A DNA stretch of 64,000 nucleotides from contig NC_133971.1 in NCBI RefSeq assembly GCF_031877795.1, positions 87,010,446 through 87,074,445 on the forward strand, given 5' to 3'. This document shows positions 1 to 10,018 of this stretch, in pieces. The stretch is from Strix aluco. Lineage: Eukaryota > Chordata > Aves > Strigiformes > Strigidae. The notes beneath the pieces were generated by a model. That model saw only the letters and a list, made by a program, of their open reading frames with translations. It was not told the origin of the DNA and did no database searches. How positions within the stretch are numbered: position 1 is the stretch's first letter; each line of letters begins with the position of its first letter. The position numbers were made by a program, and so were the translations under genes.

Positions 1-1946
1 GGACCACACCTAAACTCACTAAGAGCTCAGTTGGGAGGGATTCTGTGGGAAGCTTCCATGATGGTAAAGGAGCTAGTGAGTGCTGGGGGTTTTTCAAGCA
101 CACCCTCCTGGAAGCACAAAACCAGTTCATACCCTTTAAAGGTGAGAGATGTAGACAAACCAAGAGACCCCCTTGGCTTAACTGCGAGCTTCTGAGTCTG
201 CTTGAAAACAAAAGAGAAGCATACCAGAGATGGAAAAGCAGATGAATACCCACAGAGAACTACAAGGGCATTGCCAGGGCTTGCAGAGATGCAGTTAGAA
301 AAGCAAAAGCTCAGCTCGAACTGAAATTGGCCAGAGATGTTAAAAACTACTAGAAAGAGCTTTTCCAGTACATAAACAACAAGCAGAAACAGAGGGAAAA
401 CATTGGCCTGCTGTTAAACAGGAGAGGTGAATTAGTCACCAATGACACTGAAAAGGCAGAGGTTCTCAACACTTTCTTCACCTCTGTCTTTACCAGCACT
501 GTTGGGCCCCAGGACATAATCTTGGAGATTATGGAGAGCGGCAATAATCATGGAGATCGGGGGATGTCCCAGAAGATTGGAAGAAGGCTAATGTCATCCC
601 CATCTACAAGAAGGGATTAAAGGAGGATGCAGGAAATTATAGGCCCATCAGTCTTACTTCAGTCCCTCGGAAAGTTACAGAATGAATCCTCCTGGGGGCT
701 GTCACAAGCCAAATGAAGCACATGATTGGGAAAATCCAGCACGGATTCACCAAGGGCAAATCGTGCTTGACAAACCTGATCGCCTTCTACAACACAGTAA
801 CCTGCTCAGTTGGTGTGGGGTGAGCAGTGGACATTGTCTACCTGGATTTCTCCAAGGCTTTTGATATGGTTCCCCACAGCCTCCTCCTAGAGATGCTGCT
901 GTGTTACGGTCTAGACAAGGGGTGTGTGGTGGGTGGGGAACTGGCTGACAGGCCCCACCCAGAGGGTGGTGGTGAACAGCTCCTTTTCAAACTGGCACCC
1001 TGTCACAAGGGGAGTCCCCCAGGGATCGATATTGGGCCCAGCGCTGTTTAATGTCTTCATAAGTGATCTGGACGATGGGATCAAGTGCACCCTGATGAAT
1101 TTTTCTGGTGAATTTTGCTGATGATACCAAACTGAGTGGGGAAGTGGACACTTCGGAAGGCAGAGCCACCCTGCAGGAAGACCTGGATAGGCTGGAAGAG
1201 TGGGCTGACAAGAACCCTAGGAAGTTCAGCAAGGACAAGTGTAAGGGCTTGCACCTGGGAAAACATAATCCAGGAGTGCACAAGCTGGGATCTATCTGGC
1301 TGGGGAGCAGCTCTGTGGAAAGGGACCTGGTGGACAACAAGCTCAACATCAGTGAACAGTGTGCTGCAGCGACAAAGAAAGTCAACAGGATGCTGGGCTG
1401 CATCAGCAAGGGCATCACCAGCAGAGAGAAAGTCATTATCCCACTCTACTCAGTGCTTGCCAGGCCACACCTGGAATACTGTGTTCAGTTTTGGTCCCCA
1501 CTATACAAAAAAGTTGTGGGCAGGCTGGAGAGGGTCCAGAGAAGGGCCACAAGATGATCAAGGGACTGGGAAGCCTGCTGCATGAGTAAAGGCTGAGAGA
1601 GTTGGATTTGTTCAGCCTTGAGAAGGCTTAGGGGAGACCTTATCACCATGTTCCAGTATCTAAAAGGTGTCTCAAAGAAGATGGAGATGTCCTTTTTACA
1701 AGGAGTCACATGGGGAAGATGACAGGGAATGGGTACAAGTTACTCCTGGGGAGATTCTGATTGGACATGAGAGGAAATTTTTTCACAGTGAGAATGATCA
1801 GCCACTGGAATAATCTCCCCAGAGAAGTGGTGGATTCCCCAACATTGGACACTTTTAAGATTCATCTAGGCCATGCTTTTGCCAGAAATGTTGGACCAGA
1901 TGATCCTTGAGGTCCCTTCCAACCAGGTATCCTATGATTCTGTGAT
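1..1946 (+). mobile_element. CR1 LINE copy, ORF2 (reverse transcriptase) broken, 5' end outside window
   Basis: A non-LTR retrotransposon of the CR1 family, the main LINE of birds. Frames in all three phases give consecutive parts of CR1 ORF2: a pre-RT stretch at about 45-245 (WGFFKHTLLEAQNQ, PPWLNCELLSLLENKREAY), a middle part ending near 500, then RT pieces at 827-1035 ([37 protein letters not shown]) and 1108-1557 ([11 protein letters not shown]). The frame changes several times and carries stops, so the copy is dead. The link from the pre-RT part to the RT part near 540-570 is too short: a block of about 150 bases present in other copies, including the one at 61418-63165, is missing. The 3' end is a non-coding tail ending in the CR1-like ATGATTCTGTGAT at 1934-1946. 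The copy runs off the left edge of the window. Confidence 0.93.
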
Positions 1947-4270
1947 ATGGCCACACTTGGGATGGACAGTCAAACATTACAGGAGTGCTTTCTTATGTCA
2001 TCCTTCCTATGTACCAGATTATTTTTCCTGGCAGTTTCAAATTACTCTGTCACTCGTTAAAACTCGAGAACTTGAAGCATTTGAAAGTACTTTAGAAATG
2101 AAAGAGAAGAACTATTTAATCCTACAATGAAATACAGATTCTGCTGGGGTGGGACAGAATCCCCTCTCCCCAGGAGAAGCAAGAAACCCCATCAAATCTG
2201 TGTAAAGCTCCTGGGAGGGATCAGCCAGGCAATGAAAGGTGCCACATCCCCACACGGCTGGACTGTGGCTTTCTGCTTTGGTCCAGGAACTATTGCTGAG
2301 ATCAGGTTTTGAGGAGCTTGGAAAAAAACCAGCCATGGCCGTGGGGTGGCCAAGGAGGGTTAGGGATGGATGGTCTGGTGTGAGGAGCCCCAGGCAGGAG
2401 CTGGCTTTGCTCGTGAGGAAGCATGAGACATCCGCGGGTGATGCCGAGCCTGGGAATGTGCCAAGGTTTTAGCTCAAGGTTTAGCTCCCCACAGCCACTG
2501 TGCAAGCAGAGCATTTCCACAGCAGCAGCTGTTTGCGGGAAGGCCCCAGGGTGGGACCTTGCGAAGGGAGGGCAGGCACTGCATGAGCCAGGGTCAACGT
2601 GATGGCTAAACCTGCTCGGCAGCCCCATCCAACCACAGCCCCTTCCCGCTGGCTGCGCACAATGCCAGTGGCATTCCCGGGACAGGAGCAGAGGGAGCAA
2701 GGGTGTGTGTGCACATGGGTGTGCGTGCGGGTGTGCACTCCTGCACTGTGGTTTGAGGCTCATCGTCGAGGGCATCAGCACCATGGTGGGCTGAGGTTTG
2801 GAGGTGCCCAGTTTTTTGAGAAATGCTCCCAGGAGAGGCAGCAGCTGAGCAGTCATGTGCCTCCCCATGGTCCCCCGGTGGCCCCTCCGCTAGCTCAGTG
2901 GGTTCAAGGGTTGCAGATAGGAGGTTGCCAGTCTGGGATCTAGCACCCTGTTTGCAAACTGCTTTGGCAGGCCAAACGGATTTAGGTTCCCTCAAAAAAA
3001 ACCCCACAGGAACCATGTCCACAATTCACCCCCGGGCTTTTAATTTTGCCAAGCGTAAAGGGATGGTAGGGAGCAGCAACCCCCTTTTTCTTCTGCAATT
3101 CCCTCTTTTTGGGACACCAGTGATCCCCAACAGTAGTTCAACAGTGCCCTTGGCCCTCCTTGCATCCCAGGGGAAAGGACAGCCCTGCTCCACCAGCATG
3201 GGTGAACCAAATGAGGAACAGATGGAAGCAGAAATAACCCAGTGGGGACGGGAAAAATCTCAGCCCCAGCCTGTTGGTCCCATCAGTGCTGTTATCTCAT
3301 GGGAGATATTTCGGGTAGCATTTATCACACCACCTTGTCCCAGTGTGGGGCAGCAGGCTGTGTGCCCACTTGTGGAGCAAAGGGATGGATTGTGGTTTTT
3401 GCTCTGGTGTTGGTGGTCATGGACCTTCTGGGGTTTGGGGTTGACTCTGGACACAGCATAAGGTATTTGAGTGGTACTATGTGACAGCAGTCAGGGGCTG
3501 TGTTGTGGTTTCTGCAGTGCAGTGTAGATTTTTAAAGGAAGTATGCGTGTTATTTTGAGGAGTTTTGCCATTTGTAAGATGCCACTGTTGAATTTTGATG
3601 GCGGTGTCTGGATAGCTGGTGCTGATGCAGGATTTCCCCAGCAGTGTATTGATGCTGGCTTGCAGTCCCTCTGCACCTCTCAGGAAGCAGGAGCTCTGGG
3701 ATGCCACGCCGAGAAGATGCTGGTACGCAGAACTTGGGGATGCTCACCCTCGGCGAGAAACCGCCTGGGCAGGGCTTCACCTGGGCTAGGAGACCCTGGA
3801 TTCTGGGGGACAGAGTCAGGGGAAGGATTCCTCCAATTCCCCAGGGATTTCCAGGTGGTGGGGTTGAAGTGTGGCTGGAAGTGGGAGCCTGGCAGCGGGC
3901 GGGCAGCTGGGGCCACGCTGCAGCTCTTTGGGCAAGGCAGGATGGTGGGAGGAGTGTGATGCCCATGAAGGTGGGCATGGGGTGTGGAATGCTGTAAATT
4001 TATTTTTTTTTATTAGTAGTATTAGTATTAGCACTGTAGGATGGGGTGTAATTAATGACTCACTAGGTGCTGAAATACTTTATTAAATAACCTCTCCTGG
4101 GAAAGATGCCACTGGTCCTGCTCCCTGTGGCAGGGCTGGCCACGCTGCCTGGATGCCCTGGGGTGTCACGTCCAGGAGTCAACCTGCCCCGGCCCCCCCC
4201 GGTCCCCCTACCCCCATGCCCCCATGCTCCCCAAGTCCCCAGGCCCCCGTGGCTCCAGCAGACCCGGCAG
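1947..4270. other. Intergenic, no gene recognised
   Basis: Moderately GC-rich single-copy-looking sequence. Long open frames occur on both strands (for example - strand 2302-2868, 188 codons), but they overlap one another, match no family I know and are expected by chance at this GC content. A short AT-rich stretch with TATTAG repeats lies at about 3998-4030. Confidence 0.6.
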
Positions 4271-4279
4271 CTTCATCCT

Positions 4280-4790
4280 GCAGCTGTGTGTGCATGAGTG
4301 CATGTGTCTGTAGGTGTGAGCGTGTAGGTTCACATGTATGTGCATGCGTGTGTGTGTACATCTGTATTTTGTGTGTGCATATGTATGTGTGTAAGTCCTC
4401 ACATACGTATGCAAGTGCATGTGTGTGCACATGTATGTGTAAGTGTGCGTGCATGTGTATATGGGCATATGTATGCGTAGGGGTGTGTAGGGGGGTGTTT
4501 GCATATGTGCGTGTGCATGTGTGTGTATATGTACGTGTTCATATATATATGTGTATGTATATGTGGATGTGTATCTACGTGTGTGTGTGTGTTTATGCAT
4601 GAATACATGAGGGTATGCATGTATGTGCTTGTGTGTCTAGAGGGATATGTGTGTGGTGGGGTGTGTACATATGTGTGTGTGTGCATGAGTGTCTGCAGTT
4701 TTGTGTGTATATATATGAGTGTTTGTGTGTGCGTACATGCACGTATGCACATGTACCTGTGGATGTGTGCACGCATGTGCACGTGCCCTG
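4280..4790. repeat. GT-rich imperfect microsatellite tract
   Basis: About 500 bases made almost wholly of alternating purine-pyrimidine steps on the + strand: runs of TG/GT with interspersed TA, CA and GC, such as gtgtgtgtgtgt near 4580 and repeated ATGTGTGTG and ATATATATGTG words. The unit is imperfect, which suggests an old, mutating (TG)n tract. The long open frames here (Cys/Val/Tyr-rich on +, His/Thr-rich on -) are artefacts of the repeat. Such tracts can adopt left-handed Z-DNA; that is general knowledge and was not measured here. Confidence 0.9.
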
Positions 4791-4795
4791 TCCTG

Positions 4796-7700
4796 AAGGC
4801 TATGGGGTGAGGGCTTTTGCCTGGAAGCAGGGCGATACAGAGTGCTGGAGGGTAGCGGGAGGCTGGGGAGGCTCCAGGTGCTGCCCCGTTATCCAGTCCC
4901 TCTGGGGCCAGACCTTGAGCCCCTTCTGCCACTCCGGCCAGGCATTACACCCCGTCCCGGGGACAGCAGGGGCCAAGGGGAGGTGCTGAGGGGTTTGCAT
5001 GGTGAGCACCCCAGTGACCCACTGTGGACTTGCCATTTACTCCCCAAGTGACAGGGTCCTTCCTCCCCCATCGCTCTCAAGCAGCGCAGGGACGTGACCT
5101 TGGGGCCAGGGATGACCAAACCGGTTTTCCCAGCCTTCCTAAAAATGCTTTGCAAGGCTGCAATTACCCTCGCCTTAAATCAGAGGGGAGCCTGACACGG
5201 CAGGTATGCCCACAGCACCCGGAGGCGTTGGGCAGTGAATCACGTCTCAGGGAGCAGCGTGGCACAGTGGGGATGGAAGGGGAAGAGGAGTGGAGCTGGA
5301 GCACAGGAGTCCTGGCTCCAGCAGGGGCAGGAGGGAAGGGGGAGGAATGGGAGCTCCTCCAACCAAGGAGCTGTTTCTTTTGGGAACATGCAGGATAAAT
5401 TTCTCCTGAGTTAGGAGCTGATGCTGTAATTCATACTCAGTGGAGTCACTGGGGCTGTGTACAAGAATTGCCTGCAAAACCAGCTGGGAGTTGAATGTCT
5501 ACACGAACTGGAAGTCAATTTTGGAGGCAATCTTGGTGTGCAAGGGAGTGTGGGGCAGCGTGTGCATGGGTGCGGATGGATGAAGGGGGTTCATCTCCCT
5601 GCCTTAAGGGGCAGCCCACGGGACCCAACCCAGCCACCAAGATGGAGGAAGAAGCGATTCAGAGGTTACAATGAGCAAAAATCCTCTCCTGGGGTGCTCT
5701 GGAGAGGGTTGGGGATGTTGCTGCTGGTGGCTGAGATTGAGAGGCTGTGATGCAGCAGCCAGGCAGGAGCTGCAATGAGCAGTAACAGGGACCAGCAGTC
5801 TGGGCTCATACCTACAGCCATCTCTCACATCCCCACTGCAAGCATTTGCACGCAGAAGGTGGTCCCCAAATACAACAACAGGTCAGCTCAACTTGGTACA
5901 CTTTCCTTGGAAATCAGGACCCAAACACCCACCTGCAGCAGTCCCAGTCCCCTGGTTGACACAAGGCTCAGACCCGGCTTTCAGCAGGTTCTCCTGCATG
6001 GACATGGTTAAATACCAGGTATGTGAGGCTTGAGGAGGCTCTTGGCAATGAGGCTGATGATGGTGCCCAGCTAGGCAGCAGGTCAGGCAACATACAGGCT
6101 GATGCCAGCCTTTCAGCCTTTTCTGGGAAGAGAAATGATGACTGGCTTCGAGCAGGAAGCCAGCACTGGGATTTCCATGGCAGAGACGCTGTGCAGCAGC
6201 AGTGTGTGGAAACGAGCTCTGCAGGGTGAAAGCTGGGGAGCCATGGGTGCCTGCAGACGTGGCGTTGCTCTGCTTTCCCTAGCAGAGGTAAGGGTGAGAG
6301 CCTGCCCCACTCCGTCACAAGCCAGATGCAGCAAAGCCTTGCAGGGCAGATGGAAAATCAGCTGCAAACATCCTCTGAACTCCCAGCTTGTTGTTTTTTC
6401 TCTCCAACACTCAGCCTGCTCATTTTTCCCCAAAACCTGCTTGATTTTCCCCAAACCTAATTGTATTTCCCACAAGCACAGCCCATGAACAGTGGGCTGA
6501 TTTGGCTTAGGGGTCCTGTGCTGGTGACAGAGCTTAGCCCAATTCATTTACCTTCAGAATGGATACATGACCTTCTACTCTCTGTCTTAACATGCCTACA
6601 CATCTACTCTTGAAGAGATCCTGTTTATAGTGTTCCCACAGCGCAGGAAAAAACCTGAACTGCAGGTGGCCAGGGTTCAGGGAGAATTTGGATCTGACAT
6701 GGAGATTAGACATTCCAGGCTGGGATGTTGCCCCAGAGCAGAGTCCTTCTAAAGAAGGACAGTCCCACTGGAGTCAAAACATCCCTGTTTCATGGGAGAA
6801 GCTATCTACAGTTACGCAAAAACCAGCAAAAGAGCTGGCAACAGAACTAAAATTATTTGAGCCCCAAATCTGTGACCTCCTGTTCAGGGACACACATAGG
6901 TTGGGCTTTTAAATATCCTGACAACCCAAATCTGGTCAGACCTTGGGTTTGGAGTTGCTTCTGTAAAGGCATATATACATAAAGGCATATATAAAGGTGA
7001 TATTTCTCCCGCTCTGGTAACCAGCACACAGGCTGCTGCTGGGCCAGCCCTGCTCCCAGTGCCTGTGCCAGCCCCTGTGGGAGCTGGCCAAGCTGGGTCA
7101 GCCTGCCACAACAGCTCTCTGCAGGTCACGTACGGGATGTCCACCCTGATTAATCATGAAGTACCAGAGCCCGGCTCTGCAGCGTACAGGCAGTTCCACA
7201 CTCGCCCTACCCAGGATCAACCCGACCGTGCCGCTTCCAGCCTGGCTGCTTTGGAAAATAAAGTTCTTTTCTGGGTGCAGGACATGGTGTGTCTTGAAAA
7301 CATCCAAGTAATTCAGGGTAGTTCTAAAATCCTCATGCCAGAAGGCACACGCAGCCACCTGAGGCTCAAAACTGGAGAGGGATGACTTGCCAGCTGTTTG
7401 CCAGAATTGTGCATATTGTGCAAACTGCACCTTATTTTACTATGTGTATATATACAGCTGGCATCAGCTGCTCTGAGCCCAGACCATGCCCTTGTTACTC
7501 ACCTAACCTCAAACAGCCCCAAATTTTCCCCTTGTCTAGATAGAAAGTCACACCAGACTGAAAACTGGAGTCTGGTATGTTTATTAACCTCCGATATACT
7601 ACATCTCCGCCTCCCCAATTATTTTAAGGTCCCTTTTGAACACGATGTTAAGTATGTGGTGCTGCTGAAATCAGGGTCCCCAAGAGGCACCACAGGTAGG
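4796..7700. other. Intergenic region upstream of the NOL6 promoter
   Basis: No exon with matching splice sites and a recognisable protein was found on either strand. A 13-base word AAAGGCATATATA occurs twice at 6965-6977 and 6981-6993, forming a small AT-rich direct repeat. Otherwise I see nothing to annotate. Confidence 0.55.
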
Positions 7701-8195
7701 CCCTGGCCAGCGGGGTAATGTTGTCCTGCAGGCCGAACCGGCTTGTGGCACCCACGTGCGGCCAGCCTGAACGCAAAACCACACCGGGCTGCCCCGAGAA
7801 CTGCAGTTTGGGGTTAAAGGTTGTGAATTTGGGTTACAGCCCGTCTGGCCCTGGACAGCCAGCCGATCCAGCTCCAGGCTCCACCCCAGCCAAGCGAGGG
7901 GGAGGTCCAAGGCGGTCGGGGGGGGGGGGGAGGGGCCCAGCCGACGGCCTGCAGGGCAAAACAGGGCACCTCAGTGGGACGACCCTGGGTCCGTACCCGG
8001 CGATAGCCCGAGGGGCAGCGACCCCCACCCCGGGGAGACACGCCCCCCCCTCCTCCTCCCCAGAGCCGTGCGGGGCGGGAGCTGCGCTGCCGTCAAGCAC
8101 ACACAACTGATGCAAAACACGCCGCTCCAAACACGACCTGCCGCAAAGCGAGGAAGCACGCCCTCCCAGCCCTGCTCAAGCGAGCTCGTCTCCGT

Positions 8196-8212
8196 GGGCG
8201 GGAAGGCGGGGC
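8196..8212 (+). promoter_or_regulatory. Two GC boxes (Sp1/KLF-type sites)
   Basis: GGGCGG at 8196-8201 and GGCGGGGC at 8205-8212 lie about 135-150 bases upstream of the NOL6 start codon, just before the CCAAT boxes. This arrangement is usual for TATA-less housekeeping promoters. Use by Sp1 is inferred from the motif only. Confidence 0.6.
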
Positions 8213-8225
8213 ACAGCCGGCGCAG

Positions 8226-8261
8226 CCAATAGAAGCCCCGCGCCGGTAAGCGGCGGCCAAT
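8226..8261 (+). promoter_or_regulatory. Two CCAAT boxes (NF-Y-type sites)
   Basis: CCAAT at 8226-8230 (in AGCCAATAG) and again at 8257-8261 (in GGCCAATGG), 31 bases apart and 85-120 bases upstream of the start codon. Paired CCAAT boxes about three helical turns apart are a known hallmark of NF-Y-driven housekeeping promoters. No TATA box is seen, so the transcription start probably lies at about 8280-8330. Confidence 0.65.
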
Positions 8262-8345
8262 GGGGAGCGGCGCTCCGCGGCTAGCAGGGTGCGTGGAGCC
8301 GCACGTGGCGACAGGGTCCGCGCGTGTGCGGCGGCGGCGGCGGCC

Positions 8346-8351
8346 ATGGCG
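8346..8351 (+). CDS. NOL6: NOL6 coding exon 1 (Met-Ala)
   Basis: Only two codons, ATG GCG, followed by the donor GTGAGG at 8352. The ATG context GGCGGCCATGG fits the vertebrate Kozak consensus. It joins in phase 0 to exon 2 across a 94-base intron. The start was chosen because exon 2 has no ATG upstream of the conserved KLSRAELYK motif in frame. An alternative upstream 5' exon cannot be ruled out without RNA data. Confidence 0.8.
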
Positions 8352-9987
8352 GTGAGGCGGCGGCGGCTTTGGGGAGGGGGGATCGGCGCCCCGAGGGCGC
8401 CTGCGGCGGGACTCTGGGTCGAGCCGTGCTGTCTTCTCCTCGCAGGGCTCTGCGCAGGGCCGGGAGTCCCCCGCCAGGGGCGCGGCGCGTGGCGGGAAGA
8501 GGGCCGCCCCGACTGGGGCCGGGGCCCTGCAGCCGGCGAAGCTGAGCCGGGCCGAGCTCTACAAGCCGCCGACCAGCGAGGAGCTGAGCCAGCTGAAGGA
8601 GACCGAGGACCTCTTCCACTCCAGCCTGCTCCGCCTGCAGGTCAGCCGGGGGGCCCGCCGGCCCGGGGAGCCGCCGTTGGCCGCGCTCTGCTCCGCTGGG
8701 GGCTAAACTGAGGAGGGAGGGGAGGAGCAGAGGGACCCTGGACCCAGAGCTTCCCAGGAACCGCCTGGGAAAGAGACCCCCGGACGCTGGCAGGCCCCTG
8801 AGCCCTCCTGACCCGGTAACTCTAGGCAGCGGCCGCTGCTGCAGGAGCTGGGCACGGGGCAGGGACAGAAGGCACAGGCTTTACAAGGCACCCAGCGTAT
8901 TACGCATGTTTCCACAGTAATTCCTATTACTGCCCTGCGCCAGGCGCTGGGTGTCTTCTACACCATTAAAATTGAACCTCTCCAGCACTTAACTGCAGTA
9001 CGGTGGAAGCATCCCTCCCTGTGGAGATTTGTTGCTCTCTGGGGTGAGGAAGTAACATCACCAGCTGTGTCTGACTGCTGTCTTTGATCAGCTTCTGTGA
9101 TGGGGCAGGAGGATTTTTTTACGTCCTGGTAAAGCTAGCTGTGTTGGGGGGAGGTCAGGCTGGTTCCTAGATGGCTTCTGGTGGTTGTAACATTTTAATG
9201 TTGGTGAGGAGTGGCTTTGATCTCCTGGCTACCTGCTGGTGTTGGCGGCAAGGGCCTGGTTCGTGCTGTGAACCTGCATTGTTGTTTCCTGCAGCTGATA
9301 CTCTGTCGTGCAAAAAGCCTATCTGAGAGCTGTGCTTCTGTGAATCACACCAGTTTTTTTGTGGCTGGACCTCACACAGAAGCTGGTGGGATGGAGTTGA
9401 TTGCCATCCAGCCCTTCACAGGAGATGTCAGAAGCTGTGTTATCCTTCTGCCTGTGGACTGAGTGGACTCCCAGCTCCAGGCAGGGTTTGTGGAGAGGCA
9501 CAGGTGTGTTCTTCAGCAAACCTGCTGCCCTCTTCACCAGGCTCGTGGTTGGTGCTGGAGGACAAGGTAAAAGGCAGGAGCAGTTCTGGTGTTGCAACTG
9601 CCTTTGATGCTCCCCTTTCCCCCTGCAGATCGAAGAGCTTCTGAAGGAGGTGACATTGAAGGAGACGAAGAAGAAGAAGATTGATGCCTTCCTCCATGAA
9701 ATTAACAGCCTGCTGAGTGCCATCCCAGATACCCCAGAAACTGAAGTACGTTCCAGAGGGATGGAGGAGGTGGTGGCAAGAGCCCTGTATGGAGCAGGCT
9801 CTGCTGTTGCTGTGCAAGCAGTGGTCCTCATGGACTGTCTGCCTTAGGGACTGAAAAAATACTACTATGCTTTATCTTGGAAGGGAGAGGGTAACACTCT
9901 GTCTTTAAGCCCTGGGTGCAGGCACCTGCAGCTGTGTGGGCAGAGGGGTCCTGATCCCTGCACATCTGCTGTTGGTGGTGCTTAGAG

Positions 9988-10018
<31 letters not shown>

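Larger units (their letters stand above)
7850..8720. promoter_or_regulatory. CpG island covering the NOL6 promoter, exon 1 and exon 2
   Basis: CpG dinucleotides are dense here and scarce on both sides, as expected for an unmethylated housekeeping promoter. It includes a run of 13 G at 7918-7930 followed by more G-runs, GC boxes, two CCAAT boxes and the first two coding exons of NOL6. CpG islands can fire in both directions, but I found no convincing - strand first exon. Confidence 0.85.

Noticed and set aside
2302-2868. 188-codon open frame on the - strand
   Set aside because: GC-rich DNA with long overlapping frames on both strands; Cys/His/Pro-rich composition, no known family. Such a length is expected by chance in 64 kb.
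4153-4932. Long Cys/Val/Tyr-rich and His/Thr-rich frames on both strands
   Set aside because: They are translations of the GT-rich tract, not genes.
8289-8711. 140-codon frame across NOL6 exons 1-2 in another phase
   Set aside because: It is the unspliced wrong frame through the CpG island; the spliced frame matches NOL6.
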